A DNA stretch of 64,000 nt from Cognatundibacterium oligocarboniphilum (GTDB lineage Bacteria > Pseudomonadota > Gammaproteobacteria > Burkholderiales > Burkholderiaceae_D): NCBI RefSeq assembly GCF_013377855.1, contig NZ_JABXYJ010000001.1, positions 392,964 to 456,963 of the forward strand. The letters are read 5' to 3'. Below are positions 16,606 to 25,935 of this stretch, one piece after another (position 1 is the stretch's first letter; every line of letters starts with the position of its first letter). The translations under genes and the position numbers were made by a program. The notes under the pieces are model-generated. The model was not told the DNA's origin, ran no database searches, and worked only from the letters and a program-made list of their open reading frames with translations.

Positions 16606-18119
16606 ACGAAAAAAACCGATCGACAGTCGTGCTCGCCATTGTGGCGGCACTGTTTGTCAGTATTGGATGTGGTGTAGGCTACTGGCTTGCTTCGCACCAC
16701 GTACCGGCAACCGGTGACGACTTGACCAACGACGTCGCAGCCAGCACGTCGGATGGCCGTAAGGCGCTGTACTGGTACGATCCGATGGTGCCGAACCAGC
16801 ACTTCGACAAGCCGGGCAAATCGCCCTTCATGGACATGCAACTGGTCGCCAAGTATGCCAATGAAGGCGATGATGCGGCCGGCATCACAATCGACCCGTC
16901 CATCGCGCAAAACCTCGGTCTGAGACTGGCAAAGGTAGAACGCGGGGCATTGACTGCGCCTGTGACCGCAGTTGGCAACGTGCAGTGGAACGAGCGTCAG
17001 GTCGCCGTGGTGCAGACTCGCACAGCCGGATTCGTCGAGCGCGTCTATGCCCGTGCGCCGGGCGATGTCGTCGCCAAGGGCGCACCGCTGGCCGATCTGT
17101 TGGTTCCAGAGTGGGCCGGGGCACAGACTGAATTCCTGGCGCTGCTGCACGCTGGAGATGCCGGGTTGATGGAAGCGGCACGGGAACGCCTGATGCTCTT
17201 GGGGATGCCAGTCGCGCTGATTGCGCAAGTCGAATCGACGGGCAAAACGCACCCGGTGGTCACGATCTCGGCTCCTATAGGCGGCGTCATCCAGATGCTG
17301 GCTGTGCGTGCCGGTATGTCACTCGCAGCGGGTATGTCGTTAGCCAAGATCAATGGCTTCGATCCTGTCTGGATCGAAGCAGCTGTACCCGAATCCCAGG
17401 CGGGTAACATTGCCATCGGGAATCCGGTCAGCATCACACTCATGGCTTATCCGGGCCGGCAACTCTCCGGCAAAGTGACTGCGATCCTGCCGGAAACCAA
17501 CCAGGACAGCCGCACCGTGCGGGTGCGCGTGGAGCTCCCCAACCATGACGGAAGTCTGCGGGCGGGCATGTTCGCGCAAATCAGCTTGACGACTGCCAGC
17601 AACGCACAAGCGTTGTTGGTGCCCAGTGAAGCCGTAATTCGCACTGGCATGCGCAGCCTTGTTCTACTGTCGCTGGATGGCGGACGCTATCAACCCGTCG
17701 AGGTCAAGCTCGGCCAGGAAACAGGAGACAAGATCGCGGTGCTCGACGGTTTGCACGAGGGGCAAAGTGTGGTCGCCTCCGGGCAGTTCCTGATCGACTC
17801 GGAAGCCAGTCTGAAAGGTGTCTTGGCTCGTTTGTCAGGGGACGCTAGCGGACCGTCGGTCGCGCCACCTGCAACAGAGAGCGCCGCCGCCCTCAATGAA
17901 GCTGACGGCAAGGTGGAATCAGTCTCGGACAAGGAAATCACGCTGTCGCATGGCCCGGTCAAGTCGCTGGGCTGGAGCGCGATGACGATGCCGTTCCAGC
18001 TTGCGAACTCCGATCTGGCGGCCGGCGTGAAACCAGGCGACCGCGTGCATTTTGGTTTCCGGAAAGCAGATGGCGACTATGTCATCGAGCAGCTCAGCAA
18101 GACCGGGAGCGCGCCATGA
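16602..18119 (+). CDS. cusB: CusB adaptor fused to an N-terminal HMBD and a C-terminal CusF-like domain
   Basis: Adaptor of 505 aa. A membrane anchor (about 8-30) is followed by a heavy-metal-binding domain ([21 protein letters not shown]..., about 55-85) and the membrane-fusion core with lipoyl-like halves ([33 protein letters not shown]) and beta-barrel. A final domain (about 434-500) with the pattern [17 protein letters not shown] carries the His, Trp and two Met positions used by CusF to bind Cu(I) through a cation-pi contact. In E. coli CusF is a separate periplasmic chaperone that hands metal to CusB; here the two are one polypeptide. Overlaps cusC and cusA by 4 nt each. Confidence 0.93.
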   Translation: MNEKNRSTVVLAIVAALFVSIGCGVGYWLASHHVPATGDDLTNDVAASTSDGRKALYWYDPMVPNQHFDKPGKSPFMDMQLVAKYANEGDDAAGITIDPSIAQNLGLRLAKVERGALTAPVTAVGNVQWNERQVAVVQTRTAGFVERVYARAPGDVVAKGAPLADLLVPEWAGAQTEFLALLHAGDAGLMEAARERLMLLGMPVALIAQVESTGKTHPVVTISAPIGGVIQMLAVRAGMSLAAGMSLAKINGFDPVWIEAAVPESQAGNIAIGNPVSITLMAYPGRQLSGKVTAILPETNQDSRTVRVRVELPNHDGSLRAGMFAQISLTTASNAQALLVPSEAVIRTGMRSLVLLSLDGGRYQPVEVKLGQETGDKIAVLDGLHEGQSVVASGQFLIDSEASLKGVLARLSGDASGPSVAPPATESAAALNEADGKVESVSDKEITLSHGPVKSLGWSAMTMPFQLANSDLAAGVKPGDRVHFGFRKADGDYVIEQLSKTGSAP

Positions 18120-21100
18120 TAAAAAAACTCATTCACTGGTCGATTGCCAACCGCTTCCTGATCCTGCTCGCAACGTTGTTCTTCGCGGCCTGGGGGATCT
18201 GGGCGGTACAGAGCACACCCGTCGATGCGTTACCGGATCTGTCGGACGTGCAAGTCATCATCCGCACCAGCTACCCCGGTCAGGCACCACAAATCGTCGA
18301 GAGCCAGGTCACTTACCCGTTGGCGACCACCATGCTGTCGGTGCCGGGAGCGAAGACGGTGCGCGGCTACTCGTTCTTTGGCGACTCCTTCGTCTATGTC
18401 CTGTTCGAGGATGGTACCGATCTGTATTGGGCACGCTCGCGCGTGCTCGAATACCTGAACCAGGTGCAAGGCCGCCTGCCGGCCGGTGCGCGCGCATCGC
18501 TCGGACCGGATGCGACGGGCGTCGGCTGGGTTTACGAGTACGCACTGATCGACAAGACGGGCAAGCATGACTTGTCGCAACTACGAAGCTTGCAGGACTG
18601 GTTCCTGAAGTACGAACTGAAGAGCCTGCCCAATGTATCGGAGGTCGCCTCCATCGGCGGCATGGTCAGACAGTATCAGGTCGTGCTCGATCCGGTGAAA
18701 CTGGCCGCCTACCACATCCCGCAGGCCAGGGTGATAGCCGCGATCCAGAAGGCCAACCAGGAGACCGGTGGCTCGGTACTGGAACTGGCGGAAACTGAGT
18801 TCATGGTGCGGGCAGCTGGCTATCTGAAGACGCTGGACGACTTCCGGACCATTCCGCTCGCTACCGCACAAGGCGGCGTGCCGGTCACGCTGGGCGACGT
18901 GGCGACGATCCAGCTCGGACCGGAAATGCGACGGGGCATCGCAGAATTGAATGGACAAGGAGAAGTAGGCGGCGGCGTGGTGATTTTGCGTAGCGGTAAG
19001 AATGCGCGCGAAACCATCGCGGCGGTCAGGAGCAAACTCACCGAGCTGAAAAAAAGCCTGCCAGCCGGCGTCGAGATCGTGCCGACCTACGACCGCAGCC
19101 AGTTGATTGACCGCGCGATTGACAACCTTTCGCACAAGCTGCTTGAGGAATTCATCGTCGTTGCCGTGGTCTGCGGCGTGTTTCTGTGGCATCTGCGCTC
19201 GGCGCTGGTCGCCATCGTGTCGCTGCCGCTGGGCGTGACGATGGCCTTCATCGTGATGCGCTACCAGGGCGTCAACGCCAACATCATGTCGCTGGGCGGC
19301 ATTGCCATCGCTATAGGCGCGATGGTCGATGCAGCAGTGGTGATGATCGAGAACGCCCACAAGCGCATCGAAGCCTGGCGGCACCACCATCCGGGCGAGC
19401 ACCTGCACGGCGAGGCGCATTGGCGGGTGATAGGTGAAGCGGCAGCCGAAGTCGGCCCGGCGCTGTTCTTCTCGTTGCTCATCATCACCCTCTCCTTCAT
19501 TCCGGTGTTTACCTTGCAAGCGCAGGAAGGTCGCCTGTTCGGACCATTGGCGCTGACCAAGACCTACGCGATGGCTGCCGCCGCCGGCCTGTCAGTGACA
19601 CTGATTCCGGTGTTGATGGGCTACTGGATACGCGGGCGTATTCCGGACGAGCACAAGAATCCGCTCAATCGCTGGCTGATCCGCCGCTACAGTCCCTGGC
19701 TCAACCACGTACTCAAAGCTCCGAAAGCGACGCTCGCACTCGCTGCGCTGGCCTTGCTGACCACAGTCTGGCCGATCAGCCAGCTCGGCGGCGAATTCAT
19801 GCCTCCGCTCGATGAAGGCGATCTGCTGTACATGCCTTCCGCGCTGCCGGGATTGTCGGCAGCCAAGGCCGGTGAACTATTGCAGCAGACCGACCGGCTC
19901 ATCAAGACCGTGCCCGAAGTCGCCAGCGTGTTCGGCAAGGCGGGACGGGCTGAGAGCGCGACCGACCCGGCACCGATGGAAATGTTTGAAACTACAATCC
20001 AGTTCAAGCCTCGCGATCAATGGCGGCCCGGCATGACACCGGTCAAGTTGGTCGATGAGCTTGACCGCGTGGTCAAGGTGCCTGGACTGGCCAACATCTG
20101 GGTACCGCCGATCCGCAACCGTATTGACATGCTGGCGACCGGCATCAAGAGTCCGATTGGGGTCAAGGTGTCCGGCACCGACCTGGCTGAAATCGATCGG
20201 GTGGCCCTGCAGGTCGAGCAAGTCGCTAAGACCGTGCCCGGCGTCAGCTCGGTGCTGGCCGAACGGTTGACCGGCGGGCGCTATGTCGATGTCAACATCA
20301 ATCGGGGGATTGCCGCGCGCTATGGCCTCAACATCGCCGACGTGCAGTCCATCGTCTCGTCCGCCATCGGCGGCGAGAACGTCGGCGAGACAGTTGAAGG
20401 GTTGGCGCGTTATCCGATCAGCGTACGCTACCCGCGCGAGCTGCGCGATTCGCTCGATGGCCTGCGCAATCTGCCGATTCTGACGGATACTGGTCAGCAG
20501 ATCACGTTAGGCACCGTCGCCAGCATCAAGATCAGCGATGGCCCGCCAATGCTCAAGAGCGAAAACGCGCGACCTTCCGGCTGGGTGTATGTCGATGTAC
20601 GCGGGCGCGATCTGGCTTCGGTAGTAGCCGACCTGCGCTCTGCCGTTGCCTCCAAGGTGAAGCTGGAAGTGGGAATGAGTCTCGCCTACTCAGGCCAGTT
20701 CGAGTACCTGGAGCGCGCAAATGCACGGCTGAAGCTGGTGGTGCCAGCGACCCTGCTAATCATCTTCATCCTGCTCTATCTGACCTTCCGCCGCTTCGAT
20801 GACGCGCTGCTCATCATGGCAACCCTGCCGTTCGCAATGGTGGGCGGGGTATGGTTCCTTTACCTTGCTGGCTACAATCTGTCAGTGGCGACCGGAGTAG
20901 GCTTCATCGCGCTGGCAGGCGTTTCAGCGGAATTCGGCGTGGTGATGCTGCTGTATCTCAAACAGGCAATGACCGAGCGGCAGGAGCACGGTATGGAAAT
21001 GAGCGAACATGTACTCGATCAGGCAATCCGTCAGGGTGCGGTACTGCGCGTGCGACCCAAGGCGATGACAGTGGCAGTGATCCTGGCTGGTTTGCTGCCT

Positions 21101-21277
21101 ATCCTGTTTGGTAGCGGCACCGGCTCCGAGGTGATGAGTCGTATCGCCGCGCCGATGGTGGGCGGCATGATCACCGCTCCGTTGCTGTCGATGTTCGTGA
21201 TTCCGGCGGCATATCGGCTGATGCGGCGGCCGCGCGGCTCAGTTCAAGTTCACGATACCGCATCTGTTGGGCATTGA
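18116..21277 (+). CDS. cusA: CusA Cu(I)/Ag(I) RND efflux pump, pump 2
   Basis: Transporter of 1053 aa. The TM4 signature [17 protein letters not shown] (about 401-417) is that of the monovalent-metal group. The three methionines that bind Cu(I)/Ag(I) in the periplasmic cleft of E. coli CusA (573, 623, 672, from memory) are present at exactly those positions: [18 protein letters not shown] and RIDMLATG. Periplasmic and cytosolic export of Cu(I)/Ag(I) through CusCBA is the expected function. Last gene of the module; the stem-loop at 21300 follows 23 nt after its stop. Confidence 0.96.
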   Translation: MIKKLIHWSIANRFLILLATLFFAAWGIWAVQSTPVDALPDLSDVQVIIRTSYPGQAPQIVESQVTYPLATTMLSVPGAKTVRGYSFFGDSFVYVLFEDGTDLYWARSRVLEYLNQVQGRLPAGARASLGPDATGVGWVYEYALIDKTGKHDLSQLRSLQDWFLKYELKSLPNVSEVASIGGMVRQYQVVLDPVKLAAYHIPQARVIAAIQKANQETGGSVLELAETEFMVRAAGYLKTLDDFRTIPLATAQGGVPVTLGDVATIQLGPEMRRGIAELNGQGEVGGGVVILRSGKNARETIAAVRSKLTELKKSLPAGVEIVPTYDRSQLIDRAIDNLSHKLLEEFIVVAVVCGVFLWHLRSALVAIVSLPLGVTMAFIVMRYQGVNANIMSLGGIAIAIGAMVDAAVVMIENAHKRIEAWRHHHPGEHLHGEAHWRVIGEAAAEVGPALFFSLLIITLSFIPVFTLQAQEGRLFGPLALTKTYAMAAAAGLSVTLIPVLMGYWIRGRIPDEHKNPLNRWLIRRYSPWLNHVLKAPKATLALAALALLTTVWPISQLGGEFMPPLDEGDLLYMPSALPGLSAAKAGELLQQTDRLIKTVPEVASVFGKAGRAESATDPAPMEMFETTIQFKPRDQWRPGMTPVKLVDELDRVVKVPGLANIWVPPIRNRIDMLATGIKSPIGVKVSGTDLAEIDRVALQVEQVAKTVPGVSSVLAERLTGGRYVDVNINRGIAARYGLNIADVQSIVSSAIGGENVGETVEGLARYPISVRYPRELRDSLDGLRNLPILTDTGQQITLGTVASIKISDGPPMLKSENARPSGWVYVDVRGRDLASVVADLRSAVASKVKLEVGMSLAYSGQFEYLERANARLKLVVPATLLIIFILLYLTFRRFDDALLIMATLPFAMVGGVWFLYLAGYNLSVATGVGFIALAGVSAEFGVVMLLYLKQAMTERQEHGMEMSEHVLDQAIRQGAVLRVRPKAMTVAVILAGLLPILFGSGTGSEVMSRIAAPMVGGMITAPLLSMFVIPAAYRLMRRPRGSVQVHDTASVGH

Positions 21278-21299
21278 GCATCTTAACCGCTGCTTAATG

Positions 21300-21335
21300 T
21301 GCCATTGATGACCGCGATAGCGTTCATCAATGGCA
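21300..21335. terminator. Stem-loop downstream of cusA
   Basis: TGCCATTGATGA, 12-nt loop, TCATCAATGGCA: a perfect 12-bp stem. No T-run follows, so it may act as an mRNA 3' stabiliser or a factor-dependent end rather than an intrinsic terminator. Confidence 0.45.
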
Positions 21336-21682
21336 GGTTGGGAATGGGAAGAAATAGCCAACGTATTTTTATCAAAATATTACCACTGCCGCGATCCGGA
21401 TGATTGGCAAACAAAAGCCTGCTTCGATTTCGCACAACGCATTGACAAATAGTCTCGTCACCCAGCCGTCGGTCATGATGCCTTAAGCGTCCCATCGCTT
21501 AAACAACATCCATAAGCAATGAAATATAAGTGATAAATCGCGCCGAATCAGCACACGCTCTGTCGAGCGATAAATCCGAGTCAAAAGCAATCCAGTGAAT
21601 AAACGCGATGTCGCCATGATCGTAATTTCATGCCTGAATTACCCCATCTTCACAATACAAAAGCAGCAGATTGATTTAAAAT

Positions 21683-21698
21683 ATGACCGGCTGGTCAT
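21683..21698. promoter_or_regulatory. TetR-type operator-like dyad upstream of the DUF2256-photolyase cluster
   Basis: ATGACC-GGCT-GGTCAT, a perfect 6-bp inverted repeat with AT-rich flanks, about 110 nt before the DUF2256 start. The ACCG/CGGT type of dyad is common for TetR-family repressors; no regulator gene is adjacent, so this is a weak call. Confidence 0.35.
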
Positions 21699-21806
21699 TT
21701 TAAGTACTCCAAAGTCAATTTTGGTGGTGATGTCTGCCGGTTTGTCTCGTAAAGCGAAATGCCCTGCCGTGCAGGTGCCAGACTGAGGCATTTTCAGGAG
21801 GTAAAC

Positions 21807-21965
21807 GTGCGCAGTGAATTTAAGGGCAATAAATCTTATTTGCCGTTCAAACCTTGTCAGGCTTGCGGCAGGCCAATGAGCTGGCGCAAGAAGTGGGCGG
21901 GGAATTGGACCCAGGTGAAATTCTGTTCCAACCGGTGTCGTCAGCAAAGAGAGCGCAAGCAATGA
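21807..21965 (+). CDS. DUF2256 zinc-ribbon-like small protein
   Basis: Protein of 52 aa starting at GTG with a perfect AGGAGG 5 nt upstream (21796-21801). The longer frame beginning earlier has no such site. It matches DUF2256: a basic lead, then FKPCQACGRPMSWRKKW, WTQVKFCSNRCRQQRERK, giving a CxxC...CxxxC zinc-ribbon-like set. DUF2256 genes often precede photolyase or cryptochrome genes; the function is unknown. The stop overlaps a following short ORF by 4 nt. Confidence 0.85.
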   Translation: MRSEFKGNKSYLPFKPCQACGRPMSWRKKWAGNWTQVKFCSNRCRQQRERKQ

Positions 21966-22099
21966 AAATTGATCATTACCTCACTCAGCATAATGCGGCA
22001 GCGGCCGGATACCGGCTGTTCTCATGTCTGGATCGCATGCTGATACTGCGTCCGCCATGCGCACTGCCCGGCCGTTCTTTAACGGAGTCTGGGCAATGA
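21962..22099 (+). CDS. Possible 45-aa peptide linking DUF2256 and photolyase genes
   Basis: An ATG overlapping the DUF2256 stop opens a 45-codon frame whose TGA overlaps the photolyase ATG at 22096, so both junctions are ATGA-type. The peptide (MKIDHYLTQHNAAAAGYRLF...) has no recognised family. The double overlap suggests it may be translated, if only to couple ribosomes from DUF2256 to the photolyase. It could equally be chance. Confidence 0.35.
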   Translation: MKIDHYLTQHNAAAAGYRLFSCLDRMLILRPPCALPGRSLTESGQ

Positions 22100-23625
22100 C
22101 GGAATTGCGTTTGATCCTGGGTGACCAGCTAAACCCGCGGCATAGCTGGTTTACCGAAGTCCGGCCGGATGTGGTCTATCTTCTGCTGGAACTGCACCAG
22201 GAAACCAGCTATGTGCTGCATCATGCACAAAAGATTCTCGGTATTTTTGCCGCCATGCGCGATTTCGCAGCGCAACTACGTCAGGCCGGACACCGGGTAC
22301 GTTACGTAAAAATCGATGAGGTCAGCAACCGGCCTGACTTATGCGCTAATCTGGATGCCCTGATTACGCACTATCAGGCAGATCGTCTGCTCTGGCAGGA
22401 GCCTGACGAGTTCCGGTTGGATCAGGCTTTGCGCCAGTGGGCCAGCCAACTGAGCATTCCTGCCGTTGCGGTCGATAGCGAGCATTTTTTTACTCAAAGG
22501 CAAGATGCGGCGGAATTTTTCAAAGGCAAACAGCAATGGCGGATGGAATATTTTTACCGTGCGATGCGCAAAAAACATGCCGTACTGATAACTGCCGATA
22601 ATAAGCCTGCTGGTGGTCAGTGGAATTTTGATGCCGATAATCGCCGGGTATGGAAGGGCCAGCCGCTGCCGGCTATCGATCAGCGTCTCCGGCATGACCA
22701 TAGCGCATTATGGCGAACCATTTGCGATGCCGGTGTGACGAGTTTCGGTGAGGCCTGCGCAGATGATTTTCGCTGGCCATTGAACCGTGCTGAAGCACTG
22801 CAGCAGCTCGACTATTTTATCGAACGCCAACTACCGTTTTTTGGTGATTATCAGGATGCAATGCATAGCGGTGAGCCGTTTCTGTTTCATTCCCTGTTGT
22901 CCTTCGGCTTGAATCTTAAAATGCTTGATCCGGCCGAAGTCGTACAGGCGGCTGCCGCGGCATGGCATGCCGGACGGGTGCCGCTGGCAGCAGCAGAAGG
23001 ATTCATCCGCCAGATCCTGGGCTGGCGCGAATATATACGCGGCATTTACTGGGCCAGCATGCCGGAATACGTCAGTCAAAATAGCTTGCAACACCAGTTA
23101 CCACTGCCGCTCTGGTTCTGGAGCGGCCAAACCCGTATGCGCTGCCTGTCGGCGGTGATCGGACAATCGCTGCAAACCGCCTACGCACATCATATCCAGC
23201 GTCTGATGGTCACCGGGAATTTTGCGCTGCTGGCCGGACTTGATCCGCAACAACTCCACGAATGGTATCTGGGTATCTATATTGATGCCTTCGAATGGGT
23301 CGAGTTACCCAATACGCTCGGCATGAGTCAGTTCGCCGATGGCGGCAAGCTGGCCAGCAAGCCTTATGTGTCCTCGGCGGCCTATTTGCAGCGCATGAGC
23401 AATTACTGTAGTGATTGCTCCTACCAACCCAAACAGCGTACCGGCGAGCATGCCTGTCCGTTCAATGCACTTTACTGGGATTTTTTTGCGCGCCACCTTG
23501 AGCGTTTTGAACATAATCCAAGATTGGCTTTCGTCTATAAGCAACTCAAGCAATTCAGCCAAACCGAGCTGGACGCGATAAAAGAACGTGCAGGCTATCT
23601 GAAACAGAATCTGAATACGCTATGA
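22096..23625 (+). CDS. phrB: FeS-containing bacterial photolyase/cryptochrome (PhrB-like, probably (6-4) photolyase)
   Basis: Flavoprotein of 509 aa. Starting at the ATG giving MTELRLILGDQL (GGAG 8 nt upstream), the four 4Fe-4S cysteines fall at 350 (MRC), 438 and 441 (NYCSDC) and 454 (HACPF), the same numbers I recall for Agrobacterium PhrB. That strongly supports both the start and the subfamily (FeS-BCP). Other marks: N-terminal Rossmann-like antenna domain, GDYQDAMHSGE, GWREYIRG and ALYWDFF. PhrB-type enzymes repair (6-4) pyrimidine photoproducts with FAD and a ribolumazine antenna; some relatives act as photoreceptors. A longer frame from 22024 is rejected. Overlaps the short ORF upstream; lipocalin follows 68 nt later. 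Confidence 0.93.
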   Translation: MTELRLILGDQLNPRHSWFTEVRPDVVYLLLELHQETSYVLHHAQKILGIFAAMRDFAAQLRQAGHRVRYVKIDEVSNRPDLCANLDALITHYQADRLLWQEPDEFRLDQALRQWASQLSIPAVAVDSEHFFTQRQDAAEFFKGKQQWRMEYFYRAMRKKHAVLITADNKPAGGQWNFDADNRRVWKGQPLPAIDQRLRHDHSALWRTICDAGVTSFGEACADDFRWPLNRAEALQQLDYFIERQLPFFGDYQDAMHSGEPFLFHSLLSFGLNLKMLDPAEVVQAAAAAWHAGRVPLAAAEGFIRQILGWREYIRGIYWASMPEYVSQNSLQHQLPLPLWFWSGQTRMRCLSAVIGQSLQTAYAHHIQRLMVTGNFALLAGLDPQQLHEWYLGIYIDAFEWVELPNTLGMSQFADGGKLASKPYVSSAAYLQRMSNYCSDCSYQPKQRTGEHACPFNALYWDFFARHLERFEHNPRLAFVYKQLKQFSQTELDAIKERAGYLKQNLNTL

Positions 23626-23693
23626 AGCAGCATGTTTGCCAGGCCGCATCCGGCGCCATCTATTCTGATGACGGGATTAAAAGGAGAAATCAA

Positions 23694-24224
23694 ATGCCGA
23701 TACTACGCCGTCTGTTTTGCCTTAGTCTGCTGTTCTGGCTTAGCGCCTGCTCGACCAACCCGTCGCCCGGTCTGCAAATCGTCGATCATTTCGATGTCCA
23801 GCGTTATGCCGGACGCTGGTATGAAATTGCGAGGCTGGATCATAGCTTTGAACGCGGCATGAACGATGTCAGTGCGACCTATACCTTGCAACAGGACGGC
23901 AGTGTTCAGGTTCTGAATCGCGGCTACCAGGAATCTGAATCAAAATGGAAGGAAGCGATCGGGCGCGCCTTATTCAACAGCACCCCCGATATCGCCTCGC
24001 TCAAAGTATCCTTCTTTGGACCGTTTTACGGTGGCTATCATGTAATTGCACTTGACCCGGATTATCGCTGGGCGCTGGTGGCCGGTAATGACCGCAGCTA
24101 TTTGTGGATTCTGGCGCGCGACAAACAACTGCCGCAGACCACCATAGACCATCTGCTCAGCCAAGCCAGACAAGCTGGCTTTGATACTCACACTTTGATT
24201 TGGGTAAAGCAAAGCAGACAGTAG
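23694..24224 (+). CDS. blc: Outer-membrane lipocalin lipoprotein (Blc)
   Basis: Lipoprotein of 176 aa. The signal peptide ends in the lipobox LSAC (lipid-modified Cys about residue 18). The lipocalin fold shows the first conserved region YAGRWYEIARLDHSFERG, then VSATYTL, and the Blc-type ending WALVAGNDRSYLWILARD. Blc binds lysophospholipids and hydrophobic ligands at the outer membrane under stress. I start at the ATG preceded by AAAAGGAG; the frame extends 24 codons upstream without signal features. It follows the photolyase on the same strand and may share its transcript; photolyase-lipocalin neighbourhoods occur in several Proteobacteria. Confidence 0.92.
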   Translation: MPILRRLFCLSLLFWLSACSTNPSPGLQIVDHFDVQRYAGRWYEIARLDHSFERGMNDVSATYTLQQDGSVQVLNRGYQESESKWKEAIGRALFNSTPDIASLKVSFFGPFYGGYHVIALDPDYRWALVAGNDRSYLWILARDKQLPQTTIDHLLSQARQAGFDTHTLIWVKQSRQ

Positions 24225-24331
24225 CCGGAGGAGCTGCCGCACCAAGCATCAAGTCCGCTGATCATTTGATTCTATAGTTGGTCATAGAAGACCGACGATC
24301 AGTTCAATAGATCGTGTTTTTTGGGTGAAGA

Positions 24332-25630
24332 TTATCCGGCTCTGATTTTGAAAGAAGCTGCATAGTCTGTTGGATTTTTGCCGTCCCATATCGAGCCATC
24401 CATTAGTTTACTGCTGCGCATTGCGTCTTTTGGCACATCCACTTTCGCCATCGCTGCGGCATCTTTATAGATATCGATCCTGTTAACTGATTTGGCAATG
24501 GCCAGATAATCCGGATCAGTTTTCAATAAACCCCAGCGCTTATGCTGAGTCAGAAACCACATGCCATCAGACAGGTAAGGGAAATTTACGGCTCCATCAT
24601 TAAAAAATTTCATGCAATCCGGATCATCCCAGGTTTTACCCAGGGCATTCTGATAATTGCCCATAATGCCTTGCTTAATCACATCCACCGAGGTATTGAC
24701 ATAGGTTTTATCGGCAATCGTCTCAGCCATTTTGGTCTTATTGGAAAAGGAAGCATCAATCCAGCGCCCGGCTTCGAGAACCGCAGCGGTAACAGCACGT
24801 GCAGCATGGGGATATTTGTGGACAAAATCGGCAGTGGTGCCGAGCACTTTTTCCGGATGATCTCTCCAGATTTTCTGAGATGTTGTCGCAGTAATACCGA
24901 TACCATCAACAATCGCACGATGATTCCAGGGTTCCCCCGCGCAGTAGCCATCTATATTGCCGACGCGCATATTGGCGACCATCTGTGGCGGCGGGATGGT
25001 GATGACTTTGGTTTCTATCATAGGATGAATTCCATGTGCAGCCAGCCAGTAGTACAACCACATCGCATGTGTACCGGTCGGAAAAGTCTGGGCAAAAGTG
25101 TATTCCCGTTTCTCACGGGCCATCAATTTTGCCAGCCCGGCGCCATCGGTCGCCCCCTGCTCTGCCAGTTGCCGGGATAAGGTAATGGCTTGTCCGTTGT
25201 TATTGAGCGTCATCAGTACCGACATATCTTTTTTTGTACCACTCACACCCATTTGCACACCATACAGCAAACCGTACAGCACATGAGCTGCATCCAGTTC
25301 CCCGTTAATTAGTTTGTCGCGGACACTGGCCCAGGATGATTCTTTGGTCGGGATGATTTTAATACCGTATTTTTTATCCAATCCCAGAACGGAAGCCATC
25401 ACCACGGGGGCACAATCAGTCAATGGAATAAAACCGATCTTTATCTCTTCTTTTTCAGGTTTATCAGAGCCGGCTACCCAGGCGCCACCACTCGGTAATC
25501 CCATGGCGCCTGCTCCTGCCAGTACTCCTGTGCTATGAATTATGCTGCGACGCTGCTGATCAATATCCGACAGATTTGACTGCATATCACTCTGAATAGG
25601 GTGCTGTGGAGATAACTGGGGGTTTTTCAT
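24332..25630 (-). CDS. nrtA: Nitrate/nitrite-type ABC transporter substrate-binding protein (NrtA/CmpA family)
   Basis: Protein of 432 aa. The N-terminus has a twin-arginine-like motif QQRRSII followed by a hydrophobic stretch, suggesting Tat export; this separates it from the cytosolic sensor NasS. The NrtA/CmpA fold shows IKIGFIPLTDCAPVV, SSWASVRDKLINGELDAAH, GTHAMWLYYWLAAHGI, VGNIDGYCAGEPWN and TSQKIW. I start at the second Met of the open frame (MKNPQL), nearest to a GGAG. The expected permease, ATPase and assimilatory reductase genes are absent: downstream lie only 107 bp and the convergent lipocalin. Controlled by the sigma-54 promoter at 25777 and probably by NasT. Confidence 0.88.
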   Translation of the reverse strand: MKNPQLSPQHPIQSDMQSNLSDIDQQRRSIIHSTGVLAGAGAMGLPSGGAWVAGSDKPEKEEIKIGFIPLTDCAPVVMASVLGLDKKYGIKIIPTKESSWASVRDKLINGELDAAHVLYGLLYGVQMGVSGTKKDMSVLMTLNNNGQAITLSRQLAEQGATDGAGLAKLMAREKREYTFAQTFPTGTHAMWLYYWLAAHGIHPMIETKVITIPPPQMVANMRVGNIDGYCAGEPWNHRAIVDGIGITATTSQKIWRDHPEKVLGTTADFVHKYPHAARAVTAAVLEAGRWIDASFSNKTKMAETIADKTYVNTSVDVIKQGIMGNYQNALGKTWDDPDCMKFFNDGAVNFPYLSDGMWFLTQHKRWGLLKTDPDYLAIAKSVNRIDIYKDAAAMAKVDVPKDAMRSSKLMDGSIWDGKNPTDYAASFKIRAG

Positions 25631-25658
25631 TTCTGTACTCCATGTGGATATGCTTTCG

Positions 25659-25676
25659 AAATACAAAAATGTATTT
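25659..25676 (-). promoter_or_regulatory. AT-rich hairpin in the nrtA leader
   Basis: AAATACA-4 nt-TGTATTT, perfect 7-bp stem, 29 nt before the nrtA start. Too AT-rich for a strong terminator, but it falls in the roughly 136-nt leader where a NasT (ANTAR) target is expected. Confidence 0.3.
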
Positions 25677-25776
25677 GTTTGCCCGACATCACCAGTAAAG
25701 AGACACGTTCGTCTGAATCAGGCTGCCACCGTTAGTCGTGCTACGCACTGATCATTATTAGGATCAATCCGATTAC

Positions 25777-25793
25777 AGCAATTGGCGTGCCAG
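25777..25793 (-). promoter_or_regulatory. Sigma-54 (-24/-12) promoter for nrtA
   Basis: Minus strand reads CTGGCACGCCAATTGCT: all bases of the YTGGCACGrnnnTTGCW consensus except the purine. GG and GC elements are correctly spaced. Transcription would start near 25766, giving a leader of about 136 nt before the ATG at 25630. Confidence 0.8.
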
Positions 25794-25854
25794 CTTCGGG
25801 ACGTGAATTCGGAGGCTGACATACCGTATTTTGCGAGGATCGATTCGGTAATGC

Positions 25855-25869
25855 GCACCGGAATTGTGC
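25855..25869. promoter_or_regulatory. NtrC-like enhancer site upstream of the nrtA sigma-54 promoter
   Basis: GCAC-n7-GTGC, the core spacing of known NtrC sites, centred about 95 bp upstream of the predicted start of transcription. Suitable distance for an enhancer-bound activator, implying nitrogen-limitation control. Confidence 0.6.
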
Positions 25870-25935
25870 GGCGTATTAAATCGCATGCGTTCAGAGTTAG
25901 CCCAAAAATGGTGGGAATTTAATTAGATAAACGAA

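Larger units (their letters stand above)
21278..21806. other. 529-bp intergenic stretch after cusA
   Basis: No credible gene: only short frames without SD or family resemblance. It contains the stem-loop at 21300-21335 and, near its right end, the ATGACC-n4-GGTCAT dyad before the photolyase cluster. It probably marks the right edge of the copper island. Confidence 0.5.

Noticed and set aside
22024-22095. Upstream ATG for the photolyase
   Set aside because: The added 24 residues are not photolyase-like and would shift the FeS cysteines from the PhrB positions; the SD favours 22096.
25694-25711. Classical ANTAR hexaloop hairpin in the nrtA leader
   Set aside because: AGAC-GAACGT-GTCT has a six-base loop but lacks A at loop position 1 and G at position 4, so I do not call it.
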